NCBI GenBank assembly: GCA_039984955.1
Contig: JBDWTN010000007.1
Span: 1,248,501-1,312,500 of the forward strand
DNA length: 64,000 nt
Reading direction: 5' to 3'
Source: Marinobacter alexandrii
GTDB lineage: Bacteria; Bacteroidota; Bacteroidia; Cytophagales; Cyclobacteriaceae
A program made the position numbers and the translations under genes. Shown here piece after piece: positions 45,655 through 54,779 of this stretch. The first letter of the stretch is position 1, and each line of letters begins with the position of its first letter. Under the pieces are notes generated by a model. It was not told the DNA's origin. It ran no database searches and saw nothing but the letters and a program-made list of their open reading frames with translations.

Positions 45655-46782
45655 TCAAATCAAAAATTCTTCTGCCACTTGAATAAACTTTCTCAATTGT
45701 TCAGGTCTACCAATACTTACTCGAATATGATTCGTCATACTGGGCCACTTTGTAATAAGGATACCTTTATCTCTCATTTTAGCAACTAGATTGCTTTCAA
45801 AACGATCATCTCTAGCATAAACAAAGTTTGTAGAAGAGGGATTGTAGCGCACTCCCCAATCATCATATGCTTTATAGAGAATTTCCTTTCCTTCATTGTT
45901 TTTGTTAATACATCTATTTAGAAATTCAGTATCGTCCAGAGATGCTCTTGCTGCAACTAGCTGGGGCCATCCCGTCGAAATTTCTGCGCCTAAATGCCTT
46001 GCTCTTAATGCTTGAATATTTTGCTCTTGAGATACCGCAAACCCTATTCTTAATCCCGCCAGCCCATATGTCTTGGAAAAAGTTCTGCATATAATCAAGT
46101 TTGGTAGTTGGCGCACGAGGCTAATCATACTCCCCTCCAATCCAGCATTAGAATATTCTATATATGCCTCGTCTACACAGATCAATACGTTTTCGGGTAC
46201 TCTTTTACAAAAATTCGTCAGATCAGCCGTATTCACTTCTGTTCCTGTAGGGTTGTTAGGATTACAGATAAACACCATCGTGGTTTTAGGCGATATTGCT
46301 TGAAGTAGCCTATCTAAATCTATTCGATCATCTCCATCCAGCTTTACTCTTTTGACTGTGGCCCCAGTTTGTTCTCCAAATCGAAGAGCAGTTGGAAATG
46401 TTGGTGATGGAGCAAGAATTTCTCCTTTCTGCAGTGATACATGCTGCCCGAGTAAACTTAAAACTTCAGTTGATCCAGCTGTCAAAAAGAAGTTTTCTTC
46501 TTGGAGTTCATTGTTTTTAGCCAACTTCTTTTTCAACTCAACCACTACTTCATCCGGATAGCGATTTGCATACTGCATAGCATCACTCACCGCTTTGACG
46601 GCAGACTCTGAAGGTCCGTAAGGATTTTCGTTCCAGTTAAGCAAAATCAGATTGTCCTTTTCTCTAAAATCTTTCGGTCGCTCACTCGCGCATCCTTGTG
46701 CTATAGGTACTCCTGCAAGCAAGACTGAAGTTGAGGCAAGCAAACTTTGTTGAAGCCATTGTCGTCTGTTGATACTCATCAT
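45655..46782 (-). CDS. Exported class I aminotransferase (HisC-like) with Tat-type signal
   Basis: 375 residues. The first 30 residues look like a twin-arginine signal (SINRRQWLQQSLLASTSVLLAG) ending near AQGC, possibly a lipobox. The rest is a fold-type I pyridoxal-phosphate aminotransferase: NENPYGPS, CNPNNPTGTEV, VDEAYIEY and the Schiff-base lysine in TFSKTYGLAGLRIGF. It resembles histidinol-phosphate aminotransferase, but an exported location argues against histidine synthesis. No other his gene is near. The true substrate is unknown. Confidence 0.85.
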   Translation of the reverse strand: MMSINRRQWLQQSLLASTSVLLAGVPIAQGCASERPKDFREKDNLILLNWNENPYGPSESAVKAVSDAMQYANRYPDEVVVELKKKLAKNNELQEENFFLTAGSTEVLSLLGQHVSLQKGEILAPSPTFPTALRFGEQTGATVKRVKLDGDDRIDLDRLLQAISPKTTMVFICNPNNPTGTEVNTADLTNFCKRVPENVLICVDEAYIEYSNAGLEGSMISLVRQLPNLIICRTFSKTYGLAGLRIGFAVSQEQNIQALRARHLGAEISTGWPQLVAARASLDDTEFLNRCINKNNEGKEILYKAYDDWGVRYNPSSTNFVYARDDRFESNLVAKMRDKGILITKWPSMTNHIRVSIGRPEQLRKFIQVAEEFLI

Positions 46783-46810
46783 TTTTTTGAGGTAGGTATA
46801 TCAGTAATTT

Positions 46811-46829
46811 ACTAATTTGAGGAATTAGT
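46811..46829. promoter_or_regulatory. 19-bp dyad between divergent genes
   Basis: ACTAATT-TGAGG-AATTAGT is a perfect 7-5-7 inverted repeat, placed 29 bases from the aminotransferase start and 25 from the DUF3667 start. It is a plausible operator; the regulator is unknown. Confidence 0.4.
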
Positions 46830-46853
46830 ATTCATTAGTCCCCATTATAGGTT

Positions 46854-47681
46854 TTGGAGAAACAGACATGCAAAACATGCAGCAATAAATTTTCAGGAAA
46901 TTACTGCAACATATGTGGAGAAAAAGTAATTACCAGTGAAGATCAAAAGTTAAAGTATTTGATTGGCGAATTCATCAATGCAATATCATTCGCTGATAGC
47001 AAATTTTGGAGGACGTTAAAAAGCATATTGCTTAACTCTGGAAGGTTTTCAAGAGATTTCATGGATGGAAGAAGAAAGAAATACATGCGCCCCATTGCTA
47101 TTTTCTTATTCGCAAACCTGGTTTATTTCTTATTCCCCTTATTCACCACCTTCCATTCAAGCTTGGGAAACCAGATATCAACGTACAATTTTGTTCATAG
47201 TGATTTGGCAAGTGAACTTGTTCATAAAAAAGTAGCGAATGAACAAACAACTTTCCAAGAGTATGAAGTTGTATATAACTCAAAGACGAAAGAGTTATCA
47301 AAAGTCTTTCTCATACTGGTAGTGGTTATTATAGCATTACTTCAGTGGCTCTTTCATAACCCAACTAGATTCTACCTTTCAGAGCACCTAGTATTGTCAT
47401 TTGAGCTAGTAACTTTCATGATAATCGTTGGTGTTCAGTTTCAAGGGGTGCTCATGCATTTTCTCCGTTTCATAGGATTGGGGCACATCATATCAGAGAT
47501 GCTCGTCACTTCTATCGCTTTGGTTTTATTACTCTACTTTTTAATTCGCTCCGAAATTTCTTTCTTTAATTTTTCGAAACTGCGAGCTATATTGAATTCA
47601 ACACTGGGAATAATAAGTTTTGCTGTTGCAATTTATACTTATAGAATCTTTTTATTTTTCATCACATTTTGGTCTACTTGA
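46854..47681 (+). CDS. DUF3667-family membrane protein
   Basis: 275 residues starting at TTG. An N-terminal zinc ribbon (CKTCSNKFSGNYCNICGEK) is followed by the DUF3667 helical stretch (FADSKFWRTLKSILLNSGRFSRDFMDGRRKKYMRPIAIF) and about five membrane helices. Members are integral membrane proteins of unknown role. It lies 3 bases before the ArsC/Spx-like gene and is probably cotranscribed with it. Confidence 0.83.
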   Translation: MEKQTCKTCSNKFSGNYCNICGEKVITSEDQKLKYLIGEFINAISFADSKFWRTLKSILLNSGRFSRDFMDGRRKKYMRPIAIFLFANLVYFLFPLFTTFHSSLGNQISTYNFVHSDLASELVHKKVANEQTTFQEYEVVYNSKTKELSKVFLILVVVIIALLQWLFHNPTRFYLSEHLVLSFELVTFMIIVGVQFQGVLMHFLRFIGLGHIISEMLVTSIALVLLLYFLIRSEISFFNFSKLRAILNSTLGIISFAVAIYTYRIFLFFITFWST

Positions 47682-47684
47682 CAT

Positions 47685-48041
47685 ATGAAAAAAGTTTATT
47701 ATTTATCCACCTGTACCACCTGCAAGCGAATCATGGATGAGCTTGGCGACCTTATCTCGAACTTTGATCAGCAAGATATCAAAACTGAACAGATGACTTT
47801 TGAGCAGGTTGATCTAATGAAGGAATTAAGTGGGACTTACGAATCACTTTTTTCTAGAAAGGCTATGAAATATCGGTCGATGGGATTGGGGGATAAAAAT
47901 TTATCAGAGGAAGATTATCGTAATCTGATTCAAGGAGAATACACATTTCTCAAACGCCCAGTTTTTATTCTCGATGATCAAATATTTGTTGGAAACAGTA
48001 AGAAAACGATAGAGGAACTAAGAAAAATTCTGGAGAGCTAA
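47685..48041 (+). CDS. ArsC/Spx-family thioredoxin-fold protein
   Basis: 118 residues with STCTTCKRIMDEL at the N-terminus (CxxC as in Spx and ArsC relatives) and the C-terminal LKRPVFILDDQIFVGNSKKTIEEL typical of the fold. The conserved arginine region KRPV is present. It may reduce thiols or arsenate or act as an Spx-like regulator; the sequence alone cannot decide. Its last codons overlap a minus-strand terminator. Confidence 0.82.
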   Translation: MKKVYYLSTCTTCKRIMDELGDLISNFDQQDIKTEQMTFEQVDLMKELSGTYESLFSRKAMKYRSMGLGDKNLSEEDYRNLIQGEYTFLKRPVFILDDQIFVGNSKKTIEELRKILES

Positions 48042-48052
48042 AAACTCTCCAG
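48023..48052 (-). terminator. Terminator of the SnoaL-like gene, embedded in the ArsC-like 3' end
   Basis: CTGGAGAG (48030-48037) pairs perfectly with CTCTCCAG (48045-48052). On the minus strand the stem is followed by AATTTTTCT. The ArsC-like stop codon lies in the loop. Confidence 0.65.
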
Positions 48053-48062
48053 AGAACAAACA

Positions 48063-48497
48063 TCAACCGTTCTTTCGAGATCGCTGACCAAAAGAAACAA
48101 TTCCCCACTTACCATCAATTTTAAATAGCGTTAATCGATAATCGTAAAAGACTTTCTTATCATATGCATGTACAATAGCCGAAGCAATTAAGCCTTCGTC
48201 GTTTATGTCCAGGCCTTTGATTTCCATTTTCCTCTTACGCCCTCCAAACTTTCCTGAAGCATGCATTCCCGCAAACTGCTCTGCTGTCACAGTAAGCATT
48301 CCTGTACCATCGGGTGTAAAAGCAAATATTCCTGAAGTCTCATGAAATACATCTGCTAACATTTTCCCATCTTGTTTGTCAACACCCTCTACAAGTTTCG
48401 TTATCACAGTTTTTACCGCTTCAGTTTCATCTTTAGATTGAGAGCATACTGCTGAAGCAAAAAGAGAAGCAAATACAATTAAAAAGGTAGTTTTCAT
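48063..48497 (-). CDS. Secreted SnoaL/NTF2-like protein
   Basis: 144 residues with a signal peptide (MKTTFLIVFASLFASAVCSQ) and an NTF2-like cone fold (VKTVITKLVEGVDKQDGKMLADVFHE, AIVHAYDKKVFYDYRLTLFKIDGKWGIVSF). Such proteins bind small ligands or act as isomerases, here in the periplasm. It is divergent from the MarR regulator, and the operator-like repeats between them suggest it is the regulator's target. Confidence 0.8.
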   Translation of the reverse strand: MKTTFLIVFASLFASAVCSQSKDETEAVKTVITKLVEGVDKQDGKMLADVFHETSGIFAFTPDGTGMLTVTAEQFAGMHASGKFGGRKRKMEIKGLDINDEGLIASAIVHAYDKKVFYDYRLTLFKIDGKWGIVSFGQRSRKNG

Positions 48498-48527
48498 TTT
48501 CGTGTTTTTAGATTTAAATTAAATTAA

Positions 48528-48554
48528 TTAGCACACTAATAATTAGCTAGCTAA
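48528..48554. promoter_or_regulatory. Tandem TTAG-N4-CTAA dyads upstream of marR
   Basis: TTAGCACACTAA (48528-48539) and TTAGCTAGCTAA (48543-48554) are two 12-bp dyads of the same form with a 15-base period, in the gap between the SnoaL-like gene and marR. This is a good candidate MarR operator. Confidence 0.55.
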
Positions 48555-48602
48555 CTTATACTCTATAACTAGATTTAGGTTTCATATTCTTTAGAAAAAC
48601 TG

Positions 48603-49052
48603 ATGAAATTTGACAAAATGGGCACTAGCCCCGGATATTTGATTGAATCGCTGAGTAGAAATATGCGCAGGTTTTCTGCTGATATTTTAAAGAAAAACGA
48701 TGTAGGACTAACCTTGGAGCAATTTGCTGTACTGATGGTGCTCAGTGATCATGGACCAAAGCATCAAGCTGAGATAGCAGAGATTATGTCAAAAGACAAT
48801 CCCACGCTCACGCGCATTTTGGACTTACTTGAAAAAAAAGAACTGCTAAATCGTGAAACCTCTCCTGATGACAGAAGGAAGTTTTTGCTTGTGCTTACAA
48901 AAAAAGGAAAAGCTAAAATAGATGCTACTCATCCTCTGGTAATCGAAATTAGAAATACTCTGTTTGGTGGTTTTACTTCTGATCAGCTTGATCAACTACT
49001 GGAGATAAAAGCCCTAATAGAAGCCAACATTTCTGCTGCAAATAAATCTTAA
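48603..49052 (+). CDS. MarR-family transcriptional regulator
   Basis: 149 residues with the MarR winged helix: LTLEQFAVLMVLSDHGPKHQAEIAEIMSKDNPTLTRILDLLEKKELLNRETSPDDRRKFLLVLTKKG. The DDRR wing is intact. It probably represses itself and the divergent SnoaL-like gene through the tandem dyads and is released by a phenolic or similar ligand. The stop overlaps the amidohydrolase gene by 4 bases tail to tail. Confidence 0.9.
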   Translation: MKFDKMGTSPGYLIESLSRNMRRFSADILKKNDVGLTLEQFAVLMVLSDHGPKHQAEIAEIMSKDNPTLTRILDLLEKKELLNRETSPDDRRKFLLVLTKKGKAKIDATHPLVIEIRNTLFGGFTSDQLDQLLEIKALIEANISAANKS

Positions 49053-50419
49053 ATATTCTTAGCTCTTTCAGCAATTTTCTCTAGCTCCTTATCAATAGCT
49101 GCACGATCAATCCATTGGCCTCTAACCATTACACCTGCAGGTTTTTTTAGGTTGGATAGATCCTTGAGCGGATTATTATTCAATAAAATTAGATCAGCAC
49201 TAGCTCCTGCTTTCACTTCTCCAAATTCGCCTTCCATATTAAAAAATTTTGCTGGATTAATTGTTCCTGCCTGTATTGCTTGAAGAGGTGTAACTCCAGC
49301 ATCTATCATTCCTTTCAACTCATGATGAATCGAAAAACCTGGCACATTAAAAACCTGTGGAGCATCTGAACCTAGCAACAGACCATGACCATTTTTTTGC
49401 AGCGAAAAAATTAGTTTTTTTCTGAGACTATTAAATCTTTCCCATTTTTCCGGATTATACTCTGAACTTGAAATCAATCCCTTTTTATTACTCACCCATT
49501 GATCAAGTGTTGATTTTGGCATGTATTTCATTTCAGGCTCATCAGCAAGTACCTCTGGGTCAATAGGAGAAAACCATCTGTCAAACAAACTTTGAGTGGG
49601 CACTACCCAAACGCTATTTTCCCGTGTCAAATTAATTAGCTCTTCCATCAAGGTCTCATCCACTAAATCAGTAAAATTGAATCCGAAGAATCCATTCTGA
49701 TTTGGATCAACATTCTCGCTTTCCGGCACCATCCCTTCCAAAAACCCGTCTACATGATCAATAGATCCATAACCACTATTGATTGCATGTCTTACTCCGA
49801 TATCTACTGGTACATGTCCGGAAAATCCTATCCCTACTTCTTTTCCAGTCTTTACAATCTGATCAAAAACTTCTTTCTGAAGACCAGGGTGAATCTTCAA
49901 AAAATCGTAACCATCATTTTTGAACTGCGTTACTTTTTCAATCGCCTCTTCCACTGTTTTTACAGAGTTACCATTAACTGAAGGACTAGAAATAAAAATT
50001 CGCGGGCTTAAAATTTCATTGTTTTCCGACTTTTTTCTCAATTCTAAATGTGATGGATGTCCTAACATACCTCGGATGGTTGTTACCCCATTGGACAGGT
50101 ATAGAAAAAGAGTTTCATCGGTATTATCTCTCCCCCACTGTGGAGAAGGAATATGTGCATGCATCTCAGCTAGCCCCGGCATTACATATTTTCCTGTTCC
50201 ATCAATCACTATTGCATCACCAAAGTTTTTTGATTTTGCATCTATCGCTCCAATCTTTCCTTCTTCCACAATTACATTTTGCCCTTCCGAAATACTCCCA
50301 TCTTGAATATTTATGATATTGACATTTCGAATGACCGTAACAGATGAGTCCAGATCGGAAGTTGGGCTTTGCGCCTGGCAGGATACAATGAGGAGGATGA
50401 TTGGAATAAAGTGCTTCAT
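49049..50419 (-). CDS. Amidohydrolase-family lipoprotein
   Basis: 456 residues with a lipoprotein signal (MKHFIPIILLIVSCQAQ). The metal-binding HAHIPSPQWG sits after VMPGLAEM, later ligands include GFSGHVP and GSIDHVDG, and LLGSDAP carries the aspartate. The end DLILLNNNPLKDLSN is typical of imidazolonepropionase-like peptidases/amidases. It is probably a periplasmic metal-dependent hydrolase of unknown substrate. Confidence 0.88.
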   Translation of the reverse strand: MKHFIPIILLIVSCQAQSPTSDLDSSVTVIRNVNIINIQDGSISEGQNVIVEEGKIGAIDAKSKNFGDAIVIDGTGKYVMPGLAEMHAHIPSPQWGRDNTDETLFLYLSNGVTTIRGMLGHPSHLELRKKSENNEILSPRIFISSPSVNGNSVKTVEEAIEKVTQFKNDGYDFLKIHPGLQKEVFDQIVKTGKEVGIGFSGHVPVDIGVRHAINSGYGSIDHVDGFLEGMVPESENVDPNQNGFFGFNFTDLVDETLMEELINLTRENSVWVVPTQSLFDRWFSPIDPEVLADEPEMKYMPKSTLDQWVSNKKGLISSSEYNPEKWERFNSLRKKLIFSLQKNGHGLLLGSDAPQVFNVPGFSIHHELKGMIDAGVTPLQAIQAGTINPAKFFNMEGEFGEVKAGASADLILLNNNPLKDLSNLKKPAGVMVRGQWIDRAAIDKELEKIAERAKNI

Positions 50420-50609
50420 AGAAAATTTTGGATGAAGATACGCATACTATCGATCAGTATAAATCAAATTGTGATGAAAGGATAAAATCTATCTGGCATG
50501 TGTTTTTACTTAAAGTTTTACTTTAAGTATTGCCATCTAGTAAGCATTAAGCAGAATACTTATATACAAATGAGTGAAATCAATAACCAAAATCGCTTCC
50601 TTCACTTTC

Positions 50610-50617
50610 TAAGTTTG
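50610..50617 (+). promoter_or_regulatory. -7 promoter box of the 50640 gene
   Basis: TAAGTTTG fits TAnnTTTG exactly, 23 bases before the TTG start, and supports that start. Confidence 0.5.
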
Positions 50618-50639
50618 TATCATACCAAATAATAGCGGT

Positions 50640-51530
50640 TTGTCACTTAATGCATTTGTTTTAATACTCTCCCTACCATTCAGTTTATTTAGTGAACAAG
50701 GCGATAAGGGAAATGACTCTTCTGAAATTAGAATTCAGAAAGGGCATTCGCTGATGGAAACGGTATTTGATCGGTTTCATATCAATTATGAAATGAGCAG
50801 AATCCACAAAGTTGGATATTATAGAGAATCAATGTCAGATTCACAATCCTTGTACTATCTAGCAGATGGTATTGTTGATATCTACATCCCATCTAATTTG
50901 AATCAAATAGAGAATGCTTACATTAAGCCAATCAAGACAAGAAAAAAGGCATTCAAAGAGCTAGCTGATGAATATATACTCTTAGGTAACGCCAGTGATA
51001 TGGCTAGATCTTCGATTTGGAGACCAAATTCTTTTTTGAGTGATAAGAACAGAGAGCACTACACATTTAAATATGAAGGAGATTCTATCTTAAATAATTA
51101 CGATATATCCATTATTAGTTTTGAGCCAATAAAAACTAAAGGAGAAGCTTCAGGGAAAATTTATGTTGACCAGCATAGCAAAGCTATTATCAAAATAGCC
51201 TATTTACCAGACGCCTCACATTCCAAATTATGGAGTTCTGTTTCCTGGTCAGAAGAATTTCAATTTCGAGATGGCGCTTTTGAACTTTCCAGCGTTCGAT
51301 TCCATGGAGTGAGTTCTGAGAATAGCTATCAATATGATGCTACTCTTGTCATGGATCAATTAGAGGTACTTATCAGGATTCCTGAAAATGAAGAGTACAT
51401 AAAAGAGAATAGCCCTCTGCTAGATGAAGTGGTGATCGAAAGCTCATCTGACTTCTGGGATGGTTACGAATTCTTGAAACGTAACCTACAATCAGAGGCC
51501 GAACAAGCTATTTTAAGTCAACTTAATTAA
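50640..51530 (+). CDS. Secreted protein, paralogue of the 54780 gene lacking the CarboxypepD_reg domain
   Basis: 296 residues starting at TTG, with a signal peptide (LNAFVLILSLPFSLFS). Residues about 38-296 align throughout with the 54780-55901 product: METVFDRFHINY / MEKVFNRFHINY, VGYYRESMS / VGFYKESMS, KTRKKAFKEL / RTRKKVFKEL, NASDMARSSIWR / NASDMAHSSIWR. The paralogue has a CarboxypepD_reg-like domain in front that is absent here. It is probably a periplasmic protein of unknown function. The two copies flank the PadR plus permease pair. Confidence 0.7.
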   Translation: MSLNAFVLILSLPFSLFSEQGDKGNDSSEIRIQKGHSLMETVFDRFHINYEMSRIHKVGYYRESMSDSQSLYYLADGIVDIYIPSNLNQIENAYIKPIKTRKKAFKELADEYILLGNASDMARSSIWRPNSFLSDKNREHYTFKYEGDSILNNYDISIISFEPIKTKGEASGKIYVDQHSKAIIKIAYLPDASHSKLWSSVSWSEEFQFRDGAFELSSVRFHGVSSENSYQYDATLVMDQLEVLIRIPENEEYIKENSPLLDEVVIESSSDFWDGYEFLKRNLQSEAEQAILSQLN

Positions 51531-51633
51531 AAATCTCCAGTCAGGCTAATTGCCTATTTACGAAAAATTTAACGCTCTTTCCCTATCTGTCTTTTTTCCT
51601 ATGTAACCTTTTTCTTGATAGTCAGTATTAAGA

Positions 51634-51672
51634 TTACAATTGTAACTTATATATTTAGGTAACAATTGTAAT
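51634..51672 (+). promoter_or_regulatory. Paired CAATTG palindromes upstream of padR (module 2)
   Basis: TTACAATTGTAA (51634-51645) is a perfect palindrome, and TAACAATTGTAAT (51660-51672) repeats its core 26 bases later, ending 12 bases before the padR ATG. They probably form the autoregulatory PadR operator. Confidence 0.55.
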
Positions 51673-51683
51673 TTTAAATAGAT

Positions 51684-52022
51684 ATGGGAAAAGAAACCAT
51701 CGGAGAATTTGAAGAAGTAGTGATGCTCACTGTCGCTGTGCTTTACAAAGAAGCATACGGTATTACTATCAAAGAAGAAATGGAAAAACACTTGAAACGA
51801 GGTGTTAACCTAGGCGCGATGCGCATCGCCCTCAAAAGATTGGAAAGTAAGGGATTTCTGAAATCTGAATTTGGAGAAGTCACGGCTGTTCGTGGAGGAA
51901 AACGAAAGCGATACTACGAAGTAACTCCACAAGGAAAAAAGGTACTTGAACAAGTAATGGAAACTAGAAAACAGCTTTGGAAATCGATCCCCTCCGTTGC
52001 TTTTGATTTCAAATTTGGATGA
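51684..52022 (+). CDS. PadR-family transcriptional regulator (module 2)
   Basis: 112 residues, clearly related to the regulator at 3331: IGEFEEVVMLTVAVLYKEAYGITI, LGAMRIALKRLESKGFLKS and the wing TAVRGGKRKRYYEVTPQGKKVL. It overlaps the permease gene by 4 bases. The palindromic pair just upstream suggests autoregulation. Ligand unknown. Confidence 0.9.
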   Translation: MGKETIGEFEEVVMLTVAVLYKEAYGITIKEEMEKHLKRGVNLGAMRIALKRLESKGFLKSEFGEVTAVRGGKRKRYYEVTPQGKKVLEQVMETRKQLWKSIPSVAFDFKFG

Positions 52023-54652
52023 ATAAAATCGTCCATATAAAACCTCCACAAAAGTTGCTAAGATTCTTTCGCTGGTTTTGCGATCCTGATCTTGTAGAAG
52101 ACTTAGAGGGAGATCTCATAGAGCTTTTTGAGGAGAGGGCAGGAAGTAGTATATCAAGGGCTAAAACACTTTTTATAAGAGATATACTATTCATGTTCAG
52201 ACCCGGTATCATTAAAAATTTTGAAGGACACAAAAACTTAAATAATTACGGCATGTTAAAAAATTACCTAAAATCTGCATGGAGAAACCTTATGAAATAC
52301 AAGGGTTTTTCCACTATCAACATTCTGAGTCTATCTATCGGCATGGCTGCATGTATGGTCATCTTTCTCTTTATCAAAGATGAGCGTTCCTTTGATGCGT
52401 TCCATGAAAAGAAGGACACAATCTATAGGCTTTGCGAAGTACAAAGCTTTCCTGGAACTAACACACAAAACGTAGCTCTCAGCATGCCAGGGATGGGGCC
52501 AACGATGACGGCCGAGTTTCCTGAAATTGAGAATTTTACCCGCTTTAGAAGCTTTGGTGAGCAATTAATTGAAGTCGGTGATCAAAGAATAATGATTGAA
52601 AATATTTCCAGCGCGGATAGTAGTTTTCTGAGCATATTCGATTTTCCCTTTATTTCTGGAGATCGGAATACTGCTCTGAATAACCCATACGATGCGATTA
52701 TTTCGAAAGAAACTGCTCTGAAGCTATTCAACCAGATGGACGTTTTAGGAGAAACTTTTACAATCAATGGTGATCAATGTAAAATTACAGGAGTGATCGA
52801 AAATGTACCTGAAAACTCTCATTTGCAATTCAACATCCTTTTATCTATCAGAATATCCACTCAAGATAATCCTGGGTTTGATAATCAATTTGGAAGCAAT
52901 TTCTTAAATACTTACTTCGTCCTAAACGAAAACGCTGACTTAGATGCAATGTCAAAGCGCTATCCAGATTATTTATCAAGTCACATTCAGAGGGATGATG
53001 ATATCAATGAATTCTACAAGCTCTTTCTACAACCATTACCAGATGTTCACCTGGCCTCAACTGATATTGAGCACGACTACAATAATCACCGAAAATTCAA
53101 TGGTACTTACATTGATATATTTATCCTCATTGGTATTTTCATCTTAATTATAGCCTCGCTTAATTTCATGAATTTGACCACTGCAAGGGCGAGTAATCGA
53201 GCAAAAGAAGTGGGTGTAAGAAAAGCCATAGGAGCAGTTAAAGGTCAGCTTTTCAACCAATTTATTGTTGAATCAATATTACTAGCAACTCTGGCACTCG
53301 TATTTGCTATTTTTTTAGCATTCATCTCCTTGCCTCTTCTTAATAATCTGATCGATAGACAATTTGGGATTGTTACACTTTTTTCCAATTTAGAGATTGT
53401 CATGGTTATTATTGGAGCTACACTTTTACTTGGTGTTCTGGCCGGACTATATCCTTCTCTATACCTTTCTTCTTTCAGGCCGGTAATTGTCTTGAAGGGA
53501 TTCAAGTCCTATGAGAAAAAGTCCTACTTCAGAAGCTCGCTTATTGTCATCCAATTCAGTTTAGCTCTTGGTATGATTGTGAGCACACTAGTGGTCTTGC
53601 AACAACTCAATTTTATGAAAAACAAAGACATTGGATTTGGAAAAGATCATATTCTACTCGTGCAAATGAGAGGTGAAGCAGGAGAAAAGTATGAGCAGAT
53701 GAAGCAAGCATTGCTGGGAGAATCCAACATTCTTGGGGTAACTGCTTCAGGCCAAAGACTAGGTAGTAATTTCCACCAATGGGGATTCAAGGTTAGAAAA
53801 GATACAGGCATTGTTAGTTTGACTCCTTCCAATGTATTTGTAGATCATGACTATTTGGATGTCTACGATATAAAGCTCCTATCAGGTAGAACTTTCTCAA
53901 AGGATTTTGAGACAGATGATGGCAATGCGTATATTATAAATAAAGCATTCGCTGATGAGTTAGGCTTTGAAAATCCCGTTGGCAAACGGGCAGCTCACGC
54001 CTGGTATCCAGATGATTCATTGGGCACGATCATAGGAGTAACAGAAAATTTTAATTTCAACTCGCTACATTATAAGGTAAATACTTTATCAATGGTCGTT
54101 CACACTGACTGGGGGTATAGTGAGATGTCTATTAAAATAAATGGGGAAAATATTACTCAATCTATTCAAGATGTAGAAAGAATTTACAATCAGTTTGTTA
54201 CTGACTACCCAATAAGGTATGAGTTTCTGGATGACCATATGCAGCAACTCTACGAGTCTGATCAACAGATGGGATCTGTCATTACAATTATTGCTGTCCT
54301 CTCCATTTTTATTGGCTGTATGGGACTTTTTGGATTGGCTTCTATCTCTATTCAAAGAAGGATAAAGGAAGTAGGCATTCGAAAGGTAATGGGAGCTTCA
54401 ACTATGGAGTTGCTTACCATTTTGTCAAAAAATTTCGCATTGATGATTTTGATAGCTTTTGTTTTAGCAACACCTCTCACTTTCTTATTTCTCTCAGGGT
54501 GGTTAGATAATTTCGCCTATCGTATAGAAATAAATCCACTCATTTTCTTCGTAGGAGGTTTGCTTGCATTAGTAATTGCTTTAGCAACGATCAGTTTCCA
54601 TGTAGTAAGAGCAGCAAATGCAAATCCAATTAAATCATTGAAGTATGAATAG
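52019..54652 (+). CDS. ABC transporter permease with permease-prefix domain (module 2)
   Basis: 877 residues with the same plan as the 3650 gene: prefix domain (LLRFFRWFCDPDLVEDLEGDLIELFEER), then two MacB_PCD/FtsX units with KEVGVRKAIGA and KEVGIRKVMGA signatures and eight membrane helices in total. No ATPase is adjacent. The start overlaps padR. It is flanked by the two paralogous secreted proteins, which may be functional partners of this transporter. Confidence 0.9.
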   Translation: MNKIVHIKPPQKLLRFFRWFCDPDLVEDLEGDLIELFEERAGSSISRAKTLFIRDILFMFRPGIIKNFEGHKNLNNYGMLKNYLKSAWRNLMKYKGFSTINILSLSIGMAACMVIFLFIKDERSFDAFHEKKDTIYRLCEVQSFPGTNTQNVALSMPGMGPTMTAEFPEIENFTRFRSFGEQLIEVGDQRIMIENISSADSSFLSIFDFPFISGDRNTALNNPYDAIISKETALKLFNQMDVLGETFTINGDQCKITGVIENVPENSHLQFNILLSIRISTQDNPGFDNQFGSNFLNTYFVLNENADLDAMSKRYPDYLSSHIQRDDDINEFYKLFLQPLPDVHLASTDIEHDYNNHRKFNGTYIDIFILIGIFILIIASLNFMNLTTARASNRAKEVGVRKAIGAVKGQLFNQFIVESILLATLALVFAIFLAFISLPLLNNLIDRQFGIVTLFSNLEIVMVIIGATLLLGVLAGLYPSLYLSSFRPVIVLKGFKSYEKKSYFRSSLIVIQFSLALGMIVSTLVVLQQLNFMKNKDIGFGKDHILLVQMRGEAGEKYEQMKQALLGESNILGVTASGQRLGSNFHQWGFKVRKDTGIVSLTPSNVFVDHDYLDVYDIKLLSGRTFSKDFETDDGNAYIINKAFADELGFENPVGKRAAHAWYPDDSLGTIIGVTENFNFNSLHYKVNTLSMVVHTDWGYSEMSIKINGENITQSIQDVERIYNQFVTDYPIRYEFLDDHMQQLYESDQQMGSVITIIAVLSIFIGCMGLFGLASISIQRRIKEVGIRKVMGASTMELLTILSKNFALMILIAFVLATPLTFLFLSGWLDNFAYRIEINPLIFFVGGLLALVIALATISFHVVRAANANPIKSLKYE

Positions 54653-54747
54653 CTAAGAATTTAATCTAAGGTTAGATCCTTACAAAACCGATATTATCAT
54701 TTGATAAATTTTATCGAAAAAATCAATGCTTAAATGCATTTCAGAGC

Positions 54748-54755
54748 TATATTTG
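54748..54755 (+). promoter_or_regulatory. -7 promoter box of the 54780 gene
   Basis: TATATTTG fits TAnnTTTG exactly, 24 bases before the ATG. Confidence 0.5.
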
Positions 54756-54779
54756 AAGTGAAATAAATGATCACCTCTT

